Below, one piece after another: positions 1 through 11,955 of a DNA stretch of 64,000 nt. Position 1 is the stretch's first letter. Every line of letters starts with the position of its first letter. The notes beneath the pieces are model-generated. The model saw only the letters and a list, made by a program, of their open reading frames with translations. It did not search any database and was not told the origin of the DNA. A program made the translations under genes and the position numbers. Origin of the DNA: Glandiceps talaboti (taxonomy: Eukaryota > Hemichordata > Enteropneusta > Spengelidae); assembly GCF_964340395.1 (NCBI RefSeq), contig NC_135553.1, forward strand, positions 27,695,449 through 27,759,448. Reading direction: 5' to 3'.

Positions 1-545
1 AGAGGCTAATGTTAAAGGCACACAGGAGTTAAAGGCATTAGAGGCTAATGTTAAAGGCACACAGGAGTTAAAGGCATTTTAGGCTAATGTTAAGGGCACA
101 CAGGACTTAAAGGCATTAGAGGCTAATGTTAAGGGCACACAGGACTTAAAGGCATTTTAGGCTAATGTTAAGGGCACACAGGAGTTAAAGGCATTTTAGG
201 CTAATGTTAAAGGCACACAGGAGTTAAAGGCATTAGAGGCTAATGTTAAGGGCACACAGGTGTTAAAGGCATTTTAGGATAATGTTAAAGGCACACAGGA
301 GTTAAAGGCATTAGAGGCTAATGTTAAAGGCACACAGGTGTTAAAGGCATTAGAGGCTAATGTTAAAGGCACACAGGACTTAAAGGCATTAGAGGCTAAT
401 GTTAAGGGCACACAGGAGTTAAAGGCATTAGAGGCTAATGTTAAAGGCACACAGGACTTAAAGGCATTTTAGGCTAATGTTAAAGGCACACAGGAGTTAA
501 AGGCATTAGAGGCTAATGTTAAGGGCACACAGGAGTTAAAGGCAT
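1..545. repeat. 39-bp minisatellite, about 14 copies, cut by window edge
   Basis: A 39-base unit of the form AGAGGCTAATGTTAAAGGCA followed by CACAGGAGTTAAAGGCATT repeats about 14 times. Units vary at a few sites (agag/tttt before ggc, aaa/aag, gag/gac/gtg). Each unit carries TTAAAGGCA twice. Because 39 is a multiple of three, one + frame reads a 13-residue repeat EANVKGTQELKAL, but units with TTTTAG put stops in it, so it is not a gene. The left end lies outside the window. Confidence 0.95.
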
Positions 546-1423
546 TGGAGGATATAGAAGAATTCTTAACTGACATCATAGTTTTCCTGTACAGAAACTT
601 GGGATGGGGTAATATTAAGGGAGGTGGAGTCACTTTGATTTTGTTATTTTCAAAAAATGTTAAGTTTTTGAATCAAAGCCTAAATCAAAGTTTGAGAAAT
701 GGCAAGTTGTGGTGTAAACCAGAAACTGTTCTTAAATTTTCATAATGAGGCCAAGTAAAAGATAAATGATTTTAATGAGCCTCAATGGACCTATATGATA
801 TTACAGTCAGAAGACACTGATGTTTGAAGGTAGATAAAGAAAAAAAGAAAGAAAAGACTTTTGCTGTTTGGTTAAAAACTACTCGTTGTTTGCTTCCTTC
901 ATGGGAATTGATTGTCATCCATAACAGTATGGTTTTCTGTAAAGATGGACAAAAATAGACTGATTTTAATGAAGATTTTCATTGGAGCTTGGGGATATAA
1001 AGCTTAAGCTTGGGGAGCTTGGGGGCATTGGGGATATTGGAGCTTGTAGATATAAAAGACGTACATGTATGTTGATACCCATGCATTATAAGTAAAAAAA
1101 TTGTACCTTTGAAGTCAAAACACCTTTTCAGAACATAATTACTGAATTCTTTAATGATCTTTTTCTGCTGCTGAAATGCATTGCATGTTTTAATGAGTAA
1201 AAAAATGTTATTCTTAGAAGGAAGTAAAGTTTGAAGTTTAGTTTTAGTTTGAATATCTGAATTACTTGATTTTGTCACTGATAAATACTGTTTATACATG
1301 TACATTGTATAAGGATTTGGGGATCATTACCCAACCAGATGACTACAAAGTGTAGTATACAAATTTATATAGAAGAAAATGTTATCTGCTGTATATGACA
1401 TGGAAAATGTCGTCTTCTGCTAT
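546..1423. other. No gene seen
   Basis: AT-rich unique-looking sequence. Short open frames lack codon bias, splice context or a recognisable domain. There is a small run of GGGGAGCTT/GGGGATAT repeats near 985-1045. Confidence 0.6.
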
Positions 1424-1668
1424 AGTGTAAATTGTAGTCTGCAAATAAACATAGTGGAAATTGTAGTCTGCAGATAGATGAAGTGGAAATTGTAGTCTGC
1501 AGATAGATGTAGTGGAAGATGTAGTGGAAATTGTATATGCAGATAGATGTAGTGGAAATTGTAGTCTGCAGATAGATGTAGTGGAAATTGTAGTCTGCAA
1601 ATAAACATAGTGGAAATTGTAGTCTGCAGATAGATGAAGTGGAAATTGTAGTCTGCAGATAAACATTA
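1424..1668. repeat. 29-bp minisatellite
   Basis: A 29-base unit (ATTGTAGTCTGCAGATAGAT then GAAGTGGAA) occurs about eight times, with variants using aaataaacat in place of agatagatga and one shortened unit near 1515-1535. The minus-strand open frames here are only the repeat read through. Confidence 0.9.
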
Positions 1669-3035
1669 AGTGTAGTCTAACTGCTGGACAACTGTTCACC
1701 AGGGCTGTTCACATAAGAAAACTGAAAGGTGAATAACAGGTCATCAAGTTGACTCAGTTTCATTCATATTGTTTCATTCATATTGATAGGACGACAAAGA
1801 TGAAACTCCAAATTTCCTCCAGTTCTCACTTCTTCCTTGTATCAATACAAATGAATAGTTGTTTGTTTTCAAATGTTGGTGTTACTTGTAATATTCAGAT
1901 GAAATTGTTGTCATCTATTCTCTTCATTCCTGACTGTCTTTAGCTGCCAAGAATAATGCTTGTAAAAAATTAACACATTCCAAAATTAACTGTAAATTGT
2001 GTCTTTCATGACCTAGTAAAACAAGATAAAAGTCCAAAATATTGAACATTATAAATAGAAAATGAAATAATAGTAATTAAGTTCAAAACTTAGATGAAGA
2101 TGATATTTGTACATCAACGCTACTGTCAATCAAAGGTTCTATTTTGATCTACTTTGATTCTAGTGGCAGCGACATTTTGCACATTAACATGGTAATCTCC
2201 GACATCAGTGCTGCAGACATTGAACATTTTGAAACAAAGGTATGCCAACAATGAGCTGCATGAAGAATTAGCGTCATGTACAATTTAGTGGGCATTTTGA
2301 TTGATTTCACATTGACTTCAGTTATGGACCACACCATGTATATTAAATTCTGGAGTGTTTTATTGAAAATGCTATAATGAAATTGTTCACAAAATCTCCA
2401 TGCATTATTTATGAACAAAGGTAAAATTTACAGCCTTCACAACACAGAGACTGATTGCCTGTATACTGACATGTGAACATGTAACAGACCATACCATTTC
2501 CTTTAAAACTCACAACATGTATTTTCATTAAAAACCCAAGCTGTACTAAAATATTGTGTTACTATCATGTCAACTTCTATTTTCTTCTTTTTGACATATT
2601 GTGTCTGAATTTACTATGATGCATTTTTTCCTTTTCTCCTTCCTTTAAATGTTGTGTTTCAAATATCATCCATGTCAGTGTTTGACTTCCAGATACAAAG
2701 TCTTTTGTTTGGTTTGTTGTATGGTATTTCTTATCAAACTGGTCCACACGGCAAAGTAATGACATCAATACAGACAATTTCTTTTGTTGTGCTTGAAAGA
2801 CACAGACAATGCCTAACTGGTTTAATGGTGGTGTGCCATTTATTAATGTAGCATACACTCAATGCAGTCAAGTATTTATATCATGTACAAATGTCATGAG
2901 ATGAGTCAGAGTTCTGTCCGATTTATTGCCCAGCAAGAAGACAATTTTCTTTCATCACAAGGAGAACCTTTTAGCTTGTAAGTCAAAGCAACACACAATT
3001 TTTTGAATATTTTCTTCCAAAAAGGGAATTTTTAG
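1669..3035. other. No gene seen
   Basis: AT-rich sequence without a supported coding region. All open frames are under 95 codons with no recognisable motif. I see no RNA gene or transposon end here. Confidence 0.55.
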
Positions 3036-3099
3036 CATAACTGAACTTCTTAGGTTCAGTCGTGCTATAGGCATGGCAAAATGTCTGTTTGTCTGGCTA

Positions 3100-3144
<45 letters not shown>

Positions 3145-4268
3145 AAGCAACTTAAAGTAAAAAACCACTGTGATATTTGGTGAGTATATTTCCTTGGGTA
3201 TATAGTTGGGAAATTGTTCAAATCAAAATGATCTTACCACCGGTGTGTGATTTGGGTAAAAAAATGCCATTTTTGGTCTTTAAACTTAAAACTCAAAAAC
3301 AACTGTGCAGATCGGCCTGAAATTTGGTGAGAACGTTCTTAGGTGTGCTTTAACTTAGACTGAGAATTGTTCATGGCACCATGATATGCTAATTAGGTAT
3401 AAAGTGTGTCTTTTTTTGGTCAAAAATCCATATCCAAAATTACTGAGCAGTTTGAGCTGAAGTTAATGGGGGGATACATTTGGAGATGTGTAGATGAAGG
3501 TGAACTAGTAACATCGACAATATGCAAGTTAGATTTAAAAGTCTTAAATTTAGTCGAAAACTGGTATCTCAAGAACTACATGGAGAATGGGACTGAAACT
3601 TAGTTTGAATGTTGCTGGAGGTGTTATTCTGCAGCTATTGTTCAAAACGTATTGACAAAACTGGCTCTAGCAACCATGACCACGCCCATAACAAGCGTGA
3701 AATGACTGCATATTACATTTACTTGTGCATGTAGATAACAGAAGGGATGGGTAGGTAGGTGAATAAAGATTTGAAAAATGTATGAAAATATCCCTAGCAA
3801 CACGACCACACCCATAGCATATCCAATGATGGTTTCTACTGCAAAGATGAAAACTAGGAAGGGTAGGCAAGTAAATAAAGATTCCAAAAATGTGTGCAAA
3901 TATGCCTAGCAACAAGACCATGCCCACAGCAACAACCAGATGATGAAGTATGTTGTAAAGATAAGAACAGACATTATTAGGCAAGTAAATAAAAATTAAA
4001 AAAATGCCTGCAAATATATCTAGCAGCAAAACCACACCCATAGCAACAGCCAAATAGTGGTATATATCACCACGATATCAACAGGGATGGTTAGGTAAGT
4101 GAATAAACATCCAAAAGGTGAATGCAATTATGCCTAGCAACAAGACCATGCCCATAGCAACAGCCAAATGATGGCATATATGGTAAAGGTAACAACAGGA
4201 CTGGGTAGGCAACCAGATAAACATAAAAAAGCTTTACAGTGTGCTACAATGCCATTGGCAATATTTCT
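3036..4268 (+). repeat. Family A dispersed element, copy 1 (HINE/Helitron-like candidate)
   Basis: The copy starts with an imperfect hairpin (TAGCATAACTGAAC ... GGTTCAG.CGTGCTA). A (GTCT)n microsatellite follows at about 3083-3143. Next come diverged monomers containing TGAAATTTGGTG and GGGAAATTGTTCAAATC, then monomers of about 111-130 bp carrying CCTAGCAACAAGACCA, CGCCCATAGCAACAGCCAAA and TGATGG. It closes at GTGCTACAATGCCATTGGC. Terminal hairpin, GTCT microsatellite and central tandem monomers resemble non-autonomous Helentron-associated elements. That classification is inference. Other copies start near 6567, 13505, 15775, 25990, 32080, 40435, 42190, 49398 and 50905. Confidence 0.8.
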
Positions 4269-5929
4269 TATTAATCAATAATATTGTACACCACAAGGAA
4301 TGAGTTTGAAATATTTAAAAGGTGAAATTCAAAGTTGTCATTCAACAAATATACTTTTCAAGTGCATTAGTAGTGGAAATGAATGAATGACGATGAGAAA
4401 TATGTCATTTACTGGCAAATATTAAATGAGGATGTGAAAATTGGCAAAAAAAGTGTGCTTTTCATCACATATCAGATATGACAAAGTTAAACTACATTGC
4501 AACATTTCCACTTAGCTTGTACTCCTCTCACTGACTCAGTGCAGAGAATTTCAGTTCTTTTGCAAATAAAATTAAGGATGAGATGCAGGTTCGTTGGCTC
4601 ACTTTTCCTTCATAATATTTCACAATAAAGACAAGATAAATACACTATGTATTACATGTAATATGTTGAGTCTATATTTGAAGTTGTGGTTTCTGTGGTG
4701 ATTTTTTTACATTTTCAAGCATATTATTACTGATTTTTACCCAAAAACTGCATTTTTTGTTGATTTTAACTTAAAATTATTTCACTTTAACAAACAGTCA
4801 AATATAGCCAGTTTTCCAGCTGTAAATGAAACTTGAGTACATAAACTAAAAAGGTTCCCTGGTTTGCTTAGTTTTTCTCTAAATGTCTTCTAATAATTAT
4901 CGAAAGTTGTATTTTTGTATTTTTTTGCATAAATTAACGCAATATCTATCCATTCCCTCAAAAATTTCACTATCCGAAAGAACCTTTTTTCGGCATAGTG
5001 TCTCCGAGTATTGTCTACAAATTTGAAATGCCTGGGATGGTCGGATGCCAAGCTAAATAGTTGTGAACTTCATAGTATGTGCTAAATAAAGAGCTGAGAA
5101 AATGGCAAATTTGCATAGTTAGACCCTTTCCGCTCTACAAAACCTCTCAAATTCGACAGAAACTTCAACAGCTGTTTCCGGTGACTTGCAGTTCCTTTAT
5201 TTAACCTTGCCATTTGGTGTGTATAGCTCCTTTACTACTACAGAGAAAATTGTGGTATTATGGGAGGGCTATGGAACGTGGTGAAAGGAGATACACAGTC
5301 AACAGATAGAAACGTGTTTGTTTCCCCGCAATAAAGGTGTCACTGTATTAATTAGTCGTCAATGGGGTGGAGATAATCTTTTAATTAGTATGCATACCGT
5401 TCTCCATATGGGCTCAGACTTGGGCTCAGACCACTAAAAAGTCTGAGGACCACTAAAAGAATTCCTTATAATAGTGGTCTGACTCGAATATGGGCTACAT
5501 TCTGATTTGAAGCAATATTCCTGCTCATGTATTAGGCATTGCTACGAAGTTGTTTGTGTTTCGTTGAAGACACATAGTAAAAAACATTTTCCCTGAAATC
5601 AAATTTCCACATCATGACACCGTATGGCATCGGGAATTTTATACAAATTGTAAGTGAATGTTACAAAACTATGCTATACATAATAGTACTTTACGAACTC
5701 ATGTCAAAAGTTTTCATGCATGACTGACGTTGTGATATTCGGAGTCATGGTAGACATTACCTCATTTATTTAAACTACTTGTACGTTCAAAATATCAGTT
5801 TTATAACTTTAATAGCCTTGAGGATCACTCGATGCCAAATTCTTGACAGTCTTGCCGTTTACGTTTAGACAGCATCATCGTACATGCAAATGAACAACGC
5901 TACACACTTATACTACTACAGTACATGTG

Positions 5930-6300
5930 ACTCGGTGTCTCGAAAGATCTAGCCATGATAAGCCGATCGTTAGAGTGTGGTTCCCTCAATTCATATGACC
6001 TTCACCCTAATAATAAAATATAGTATGTGAAGAGGACGTTGTCAAAATCCACCAACGCGAAAGTTCAAAGCTAGTCTACGGCCACGTTGTGTGAAACTTA
6101 CAGACATGTAAAACCCGGAAATCGACGATGTAATGTCATGCATCTGACATGAACTCTTAAGTCTCGAAGATAGCGCCATTCATTTTCGATGCACCAACTA
6201 GTGTTGATTAAATCGTTTTATTAATGTAAACATGCCGATTGCACTGGTCAAAATCCGCGGTCAAAATCAACATGCATAAGTCCGGGTTGAAATTGGCAAT
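5930..6300 (+). repeat. Family D dispersed repeat, copy 1
   Basis: This stretch shares blocks with two others in the window. GAGGACGTTGTCAAAATCCA at about 6033 matches the reverse complement near 21625. CGATGTAATGTC...TCAAGTCTCGA and TGCACTGG.CAAAATC...ATGCATA match 39940-40265. It is therefore a dispersed repeat lying inside the TTAA element. Its class is unknown. Confidence 0.65.
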
Positions 6301-6566
6301 TTACATCCAAGGAGGCATATTTTGCTTTTTATAGGTTATAACCATTTACCGAGTTTTATTGGTTTTGTACAACAACCAAGCTGAGAGATCATGTCACGTC
6401 AGTCATTGCACAGAGGCCTACTAGCTATGTCTCATTTGCATATGTACAGACACTCTTCTGTAATCAACGTACCTGTCAATCTTCTTTATGAATGCAAATC
6501 CTTGTACATAAATATTCAGGAATGAAACCATATAAAACACTGCGCATTAGAGTTCATGTAATTTTT

Positions 6567-7670
6567 TTAACACAACTGAACTGAGGTTCAGTAGTGCTAT
6601 AGGGATTGCCCGGTGTCTGTCTGTCTGTGTGGATATGTATGTGTAAATAACTTAAAGTCAAAAACCGCTGAACTGATTGCCATGGTATTTGGTTGATCCA
6701 TTACCTTGGGTGTCTAGTTGGGAAATTGTTCAAATCAAAATGATCTTACCACTGGTTTGTGATTTGGGTCAAAAATGTGATTTTTGGTCAAAAAACTTAA
6801 ACTCAAAAACTACAGGGCAGATTGGGCTGAAATTTGGGTGAAACATTCTTCAGGGTGTTTTTAATAAGCATTTTTCATGATATGATGGCCCCATCAGTGA
6901 TATGCAAATTAGGGCTAAAAATGTGTCTTTTTGGTAAAAAGTCTATTATTCCAAAACCACTGAGCAGATTGTGCTGAAATTTAATGGGAATGCATCTAGG
7001 GATGTATGGATGAAGAAATATTAAGCATACAATGATTCCATGAGTGATATGCAAATTAGGTGTAAAAATGTTCATTTTTTGTCAAGAACAAAAAGTACTT
7101 GGTCAGTTAGTCTGAAACTTGGTGAGATGTTTCTGAAAGTGTTATTCTGCAGATTTTCTTCAAAACATGTCGACGAAATTGGCCCTAGGAACCATGACCT
7201 CGCCCTTAGCAACAACCAAATGGCAGTATATTTTGGTCAAATAACAACATCTTCTGTTAGGCAGGTGAGTAAACATTCAAAAAATGTATGGAAATACCAT
7301 AGCAACCATGACCACGCCCATAGCAACAGCCAAATGGTGGTGTATTTCTCAAAGAGAACCCCTTAGACAATTGAATAAACATTGTTAATTTGCCTAGCAA
7401 GAAGACCACTCCCATAGCAACAGCCAAATGATCACGTATATTGCAAAGATAATATCAGGAATTCATACACAAGTGAACAAAAACATTCAAAAATGTATGC
7501 AAATATATCTAACAACAAGACCACGCCCAAATTATCGTGAAGATAGCAACATAGTTGGAGAGGCAACTAGATAGTCATTCAGCAAATGAACACCTATTGT
7601 TAGCATGGACTAGCATATGAATAAACAATTTTAAAAACTGTACAGTTGTGCTACAATGCCATTGGCGGTA
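6567..7670 (+). repeat. Family A element, copy 2, nested in the TTAA transposon
   Basis: It begins with the clean hairpin ACAACTGAACTGAGGTTCAG followed by TAGTGCTATAGG, then a short CTGTCTGTCTGTGT run. AAATT-monomers and ATAGCAACAGCCAAA monomers follow, and it ends at GTGCTACAATGCCATTGGC. It sits wholly within 4576-7817, so it inserted after that element. Confidence 0.85.
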
Positions 7671-7821
7671 TTTTTTTTTCCTTTCAAATTTATTGGTGGA
7701 AAAAATAAACGATTTTCAAAAAATCTTTTAACCAAATGATGGAACATACCATGAAGCTTCATAATGAGCAAAAAAAAAAGAAAGACCAAAATTCGCCAAC
7801 GAACCTGCATCTCATCCTTAA

Positions 7822-8539
7822 ATGGAAATCATCATTCATGTTATAAACCTAGATATTGCAGTATCTTTTACAGGGAGATTGTTGCAATTAGACAGTCATA
7901 GTAGAAAATTGGATTACAATCTATTATGACCTAGTTGATGACGCAGAATCTAGGCTATGCTATGCTATCCAGTCGCATCATTTAATCCAATTCATGGAAG
8001 ATTAGTGGACATCCTTGGCTAATTCTGATATCACAAGATGATGTTCATTGTCATGACGATTAACGGGAGAGGTGTAAGGTATTATTAGTGGCTATAGCTG
8101 TCTTTGCTATGGTTACAAAACTTTGATACAGAGGATAAAAATTAGGGAAAACTTCCGTAAGTTTCCATACTCTGTACCATGCCATATGGTGGGAAGTAGT
8201 CACTCTGAGCTAATGTAACAGGAGGGGGATACAATAAAAAGTTGGCTCAGAACAAAAGAATAATCCTATGTAATCATCATGGCTCCACTGATAGATAACA
8301 CAAATGTGAAAACCTGGTATTGAAACCCTGGCCTTTAACTGATAAGATAACTCTAATGTACAAACCTGGCCTGGCCTTTTAAGAATGTTTGTGAAAAAGG
8401 TGTTTGTTAGCAATAGCCAATATTTTTTTTTAGCTTCGCTTCATAAGAAATTAAATGTATTACCAACCTTATACAAGTTTGCAATTTAAAAGGTGTATGG
8501 TGCTGATCATTGGTGAAAAATGATTTGGGTTCAGAAATG
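7822..8539. other. No gene seen
   Basis: AT-rich spacer between the TTAA element and the 24-bp minisatellite. The segment near 8245-8290 (agaacaaaagaataatc, then tgtaatcat) resembles the lead-in of the 40-bp array at 47020-47050. Confidence 0.5.
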
Positions 8540-10939
8540 TTGACAGATAATAGAAATATGGACAGATATGGTAGTAGAAATATGGACAGATATGGTAATA
8601 GAAATATGGACAGATACGGTAATAGAAATATGGACAGATACGGTAATAGAAATATGGACAGATATGGTAATAGAAATATGGACAGATACGGTAATAGAAA
8701 TATGGACAGATACGGTAATAGAAATATGGACAGATATGGTAATAGAAATATGGACAGATACGGTAATAGAAATATGGACAGATACGGTAATAGAAATATG
8801 GACAGATACGGTAATAGAAATATGGACAGATACGGTAATAGAAATATGGACAGATACGGTAATAGAAATATGGACAGATATGGTAATAGTAATATGGACA
8901 GATACGGTAATAGAAATATGGACAGATACGGTAATAGAAATATGGACAGATATGGTAATAGAAATATGGACAGATACGGTAATAGAAATATGGACAGATA
9001 TGGTAATAGAAATATGGACAGATACGGTAATAGAAATATGGACAGATACGGTAATAGAAATATGGACAGATACGGTAATAGAAATATGGACAGATACGGT
9101 AATAGAAATATGGACAGATACGGTAATAGAAATATGGACAGATACGGTAATAGAAATATGGACAGATATGGTAGTAGAAATATGGACAGATATGGTAATA
9201 GAAATATGGACAGATATGGTAGTAGAAATATGGACAGATATGGTAATAGAAATATGAACAGATATGGTAGTAGAAATATGGACAGATATGGTAGTAGAAA
9301 TATGGACAGATATGGTAATAGAAATATGGACAGATATGGTAGTAGAAATATGGACAGATATGGTAATAGAAATATGGACAGATATGGTAGTAGAAATATG
9401 GACAGATATGGTAATAGAAATATGGACAGATATGGTAATAGAAATATGGACAGATATGGTAATAGAAATATGGACAGATACAGTAATAGAAATATGGACA
9501 GATATGGTAGTAGAAATATGGACAGATACGGTAATAGAAATATGGACAGATATGGTAGTAGAAATATGGACAGATACGGTAATAGAAATATGGACAGATA
9601 CGGTAGTAGAAATATGGACAGATACGGTAATAGAAATATGGACAGATACGGTAATAGAAATATGGACAGATACGGTAATAGAAATATGGACAGATACGGT
9701 AATAGAAATATGGACAGATACGGTAATAGAAATATGGACAGATACGGTAGTAGAAATATGGACAGATACGGTAGTAGAAATATGGACAGATACGGTAATA
9801 GAAATATGGACAGATACGGTAATAGAAATATGGACAGATACGGTAATAGAAATATGGACAGATACGGTAATAGAAATATGGACAGATACGGTAATAGAAA
9901 TATGGACAGATACGGTAATAGAAATATGGACAGATACGGTAGTAGAAATATGGACAGATACGGTAATAGAAATATGGACAGATACGGTAATAGAAATATG
10001 GACAGATACGGTAATAGAAATATGGACAGATACGGTAATAGAAATATGGACAGATACGGTAATAGAAATATGGACAGATACGGTAATAGAAATATGGACA
10101 GATACGGTAATAGAAATATGGACAGATACGGTAATAGAAATATGGACAGATACGGTAGTAGAAATATGGACAGATATGGTAATAGAAATATGGACAGATA
10201 TGGTAGTAGAAATATGGACAGATATGGTAGTAGAAATATGGACAGATATGGTAGTAGAAATATGGACAGATACAGTAATAGAAATATGGACAGATACGGT
10301 AATAGTAATATCGACAGATACGGTAATAGTAATATCGACAGATACGGTAATAGAAATATGGACAGATATGGTAGTAGAAATATGGACAGATACAGTAATA
10401 GAAATATGGACAGATACGGTAATAGTAATATCGACAGATACGGTAATAGTAATATCGACAGATACGGTAATAGTAATATCGACAGATATGGTAATAGAAA
10501 TATGGACAGATATGGTAATAGAAATATGGACAGATACAGTAATAGAAATATGGACAGATATGGTAGTAGAAATATGGACAGATACGGTAATAGAAATATG
10601 GACAGATATGGTAATAGTAATATCGACAGATACGGTAATAGAAATATGGACAGATATGGTAGTAGAAATATGGACAGATACAGTAATAGAAATATGGACA
10701 GATATGGTAATAGTAATATCGACAGATACGGTAATAGAAATATGGACAGATATGGTAGTAGAAATATGGACAGATACAGTAATAGAAATATGGACAGATA
10801 CGGTAATAGTAATATCGACAGATACGGTAATAGTAATATCGACAGATACGGTAATAGTAATATCGACAGATACAGTAATAGAAATATAAACAGATACAGT
10901 AATAGAAATATGGACAGATAATAGATGGACAGATAATAG
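8540..10939. repeat. 24-bp minisatellite, about 99 copies
   Basis: A 24-base unit, ATGGACAGATACGGTAATAG + AAAT, fills 2.4 kb. Copies differ at a handful of sites: ATAC/ATAT, GGTAATAG/GGTAGTAG/AGTAATAG, AGAAATATGG/AGTAATATCG. As 24 is divisible by three, two + frames (NRNMDRYG and IEIWTDMV) and one minus frame (LLPYLSIF) stay open for hundreds of codons. These are by-products of repetition, not genes. Near 10260-10870 several-unit blocks recur, suggesting higher-order duplication. Confidence 0.97.
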
Positions 10940-11029
10940 TTAAATGCTGTCACATTTGTAAGTTTCAGTAATATCATAATTAAGAAATATTGCCAACATA
11001 AAAACTGATAAATTACTTTTAGTATTATT

Positions 11030-11700
11030 TTAGGGCCCCTCCCCCAAGGGAATGCTAAATTACAATGGGCTTTGTCAGTACATGCATGCGGGTGTGTGTC
11101 CGTCCATAATATGTCATTTCTCAGACATGCAATATCCGATTTCTTTCAAACCTGACACAAAGGTGACATATCATATGTGATATATGCATGTCAGTTTGTT
11201 TTTTGATATATTCAAATTCGACAGAATTGTGGCCATGTTTGGTTAAAAATCAACATTTACTACATTACTCAAAACTCTGTCTGTAGATAATGCAGAACCA
11301 GATAAATATACTCATGCATTATTTTTGGTGTTCATATCACTTTTTACTCAATGCCAGCCATATTTGTAGTGAACAATCATGATTTACCACAAAACTCAAA
11401 AGCATTAATAGACAGAGACTACATTCAAGTGTCTACCCCCATATTGCCAGGTTTAAACTTTCTTTTGAGACATTGACCTTTGACCTAAACCTGGATCTTC
11501 AGGTTCAGTTACTGAAATTCAGCAATTTCCTGCATTATCACAAACACTTTGTAGTATTCATTTGTTGCCACCAATTTCTTTTAATCATGTCTCCATTCAG
11601 TCACATTTAAGGGCATATGTGTTCTATGAAGACTTGTTTTCATAAAATTTGTTCTTCATAAAATACATGTACATGTATGACAAACAAAATGATATATGGT
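11030..11700 (+). repeat. Family B dispersed repeat, copy 1
   Basis: It shares an ordered set of blocks with 53946-54560: TACAATGGGCT, TTTCTCAGACATGCAATAT, CATGTCAGTTTGTTTTTTGA, GTGAACAATCATGATTTACC and AAGTGTCTACCC. It contains TTGACCTTTGACC near 11472. A partial third copy is at 14190-14470. No coding capacity is visible and the class is unknown. Confidence 0.75.
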
Positions 11701-11922
11701 AGTATATTGTAATGGCATTGTGCTGAGCAAGTAATTGTTCTGAAAACTGAAATTTTAAGTTAAATTAAAATGATTATGTTACAAATTATAGTATTTATTT
11801 CATTTATTAAGTGTTCCAAAGTTAAAGAATTTTAATAGTACAAGAGTGTATTGATAAATATTGCTTTCCTGAACTCAAACTCAGCTAATACAATAGATTT
11901 GATAAAAACAAGTATAATGTTA

Positions 11923-11955
<33 letters not shown>
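11923..11955. repeat. (TTG)n microsatellite
   Basis: About eleven uninterrupted TTG trinucleotides. Confidence 0.95.

Larger units (their letters stand above)
4576..7817. mobile_element. TTAA-flanked DNA transposon (piggyBac/Kolobok-type), 3.24 kb, no transposase seen
   Basis: Perfect 23-bp terminal inverted repeats lie at 4576-4598 (GGATGAGATGCAGGTTCGTT + GGC) and 7795-7817. They are flanked directly by TTAA at 4572-4575 and 7818-7821. Precise TTAA duplication is the known signature of piggyBac and Kolobok superfamilies. No open frame long enough for a transposase remains, so it is non-autonomous or decayed. It contains a nested family A copy (6567-7670) and a family D segment (5930-6300). 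Confidence 0.85.

Noticed and set aside
8407-10977. Open frames of 856, 803, 541 and 229 codons
   Set aside because: All are read-through of a 24-bp tandem repeat; several frames on both strands are open at once, with no splice or start context.
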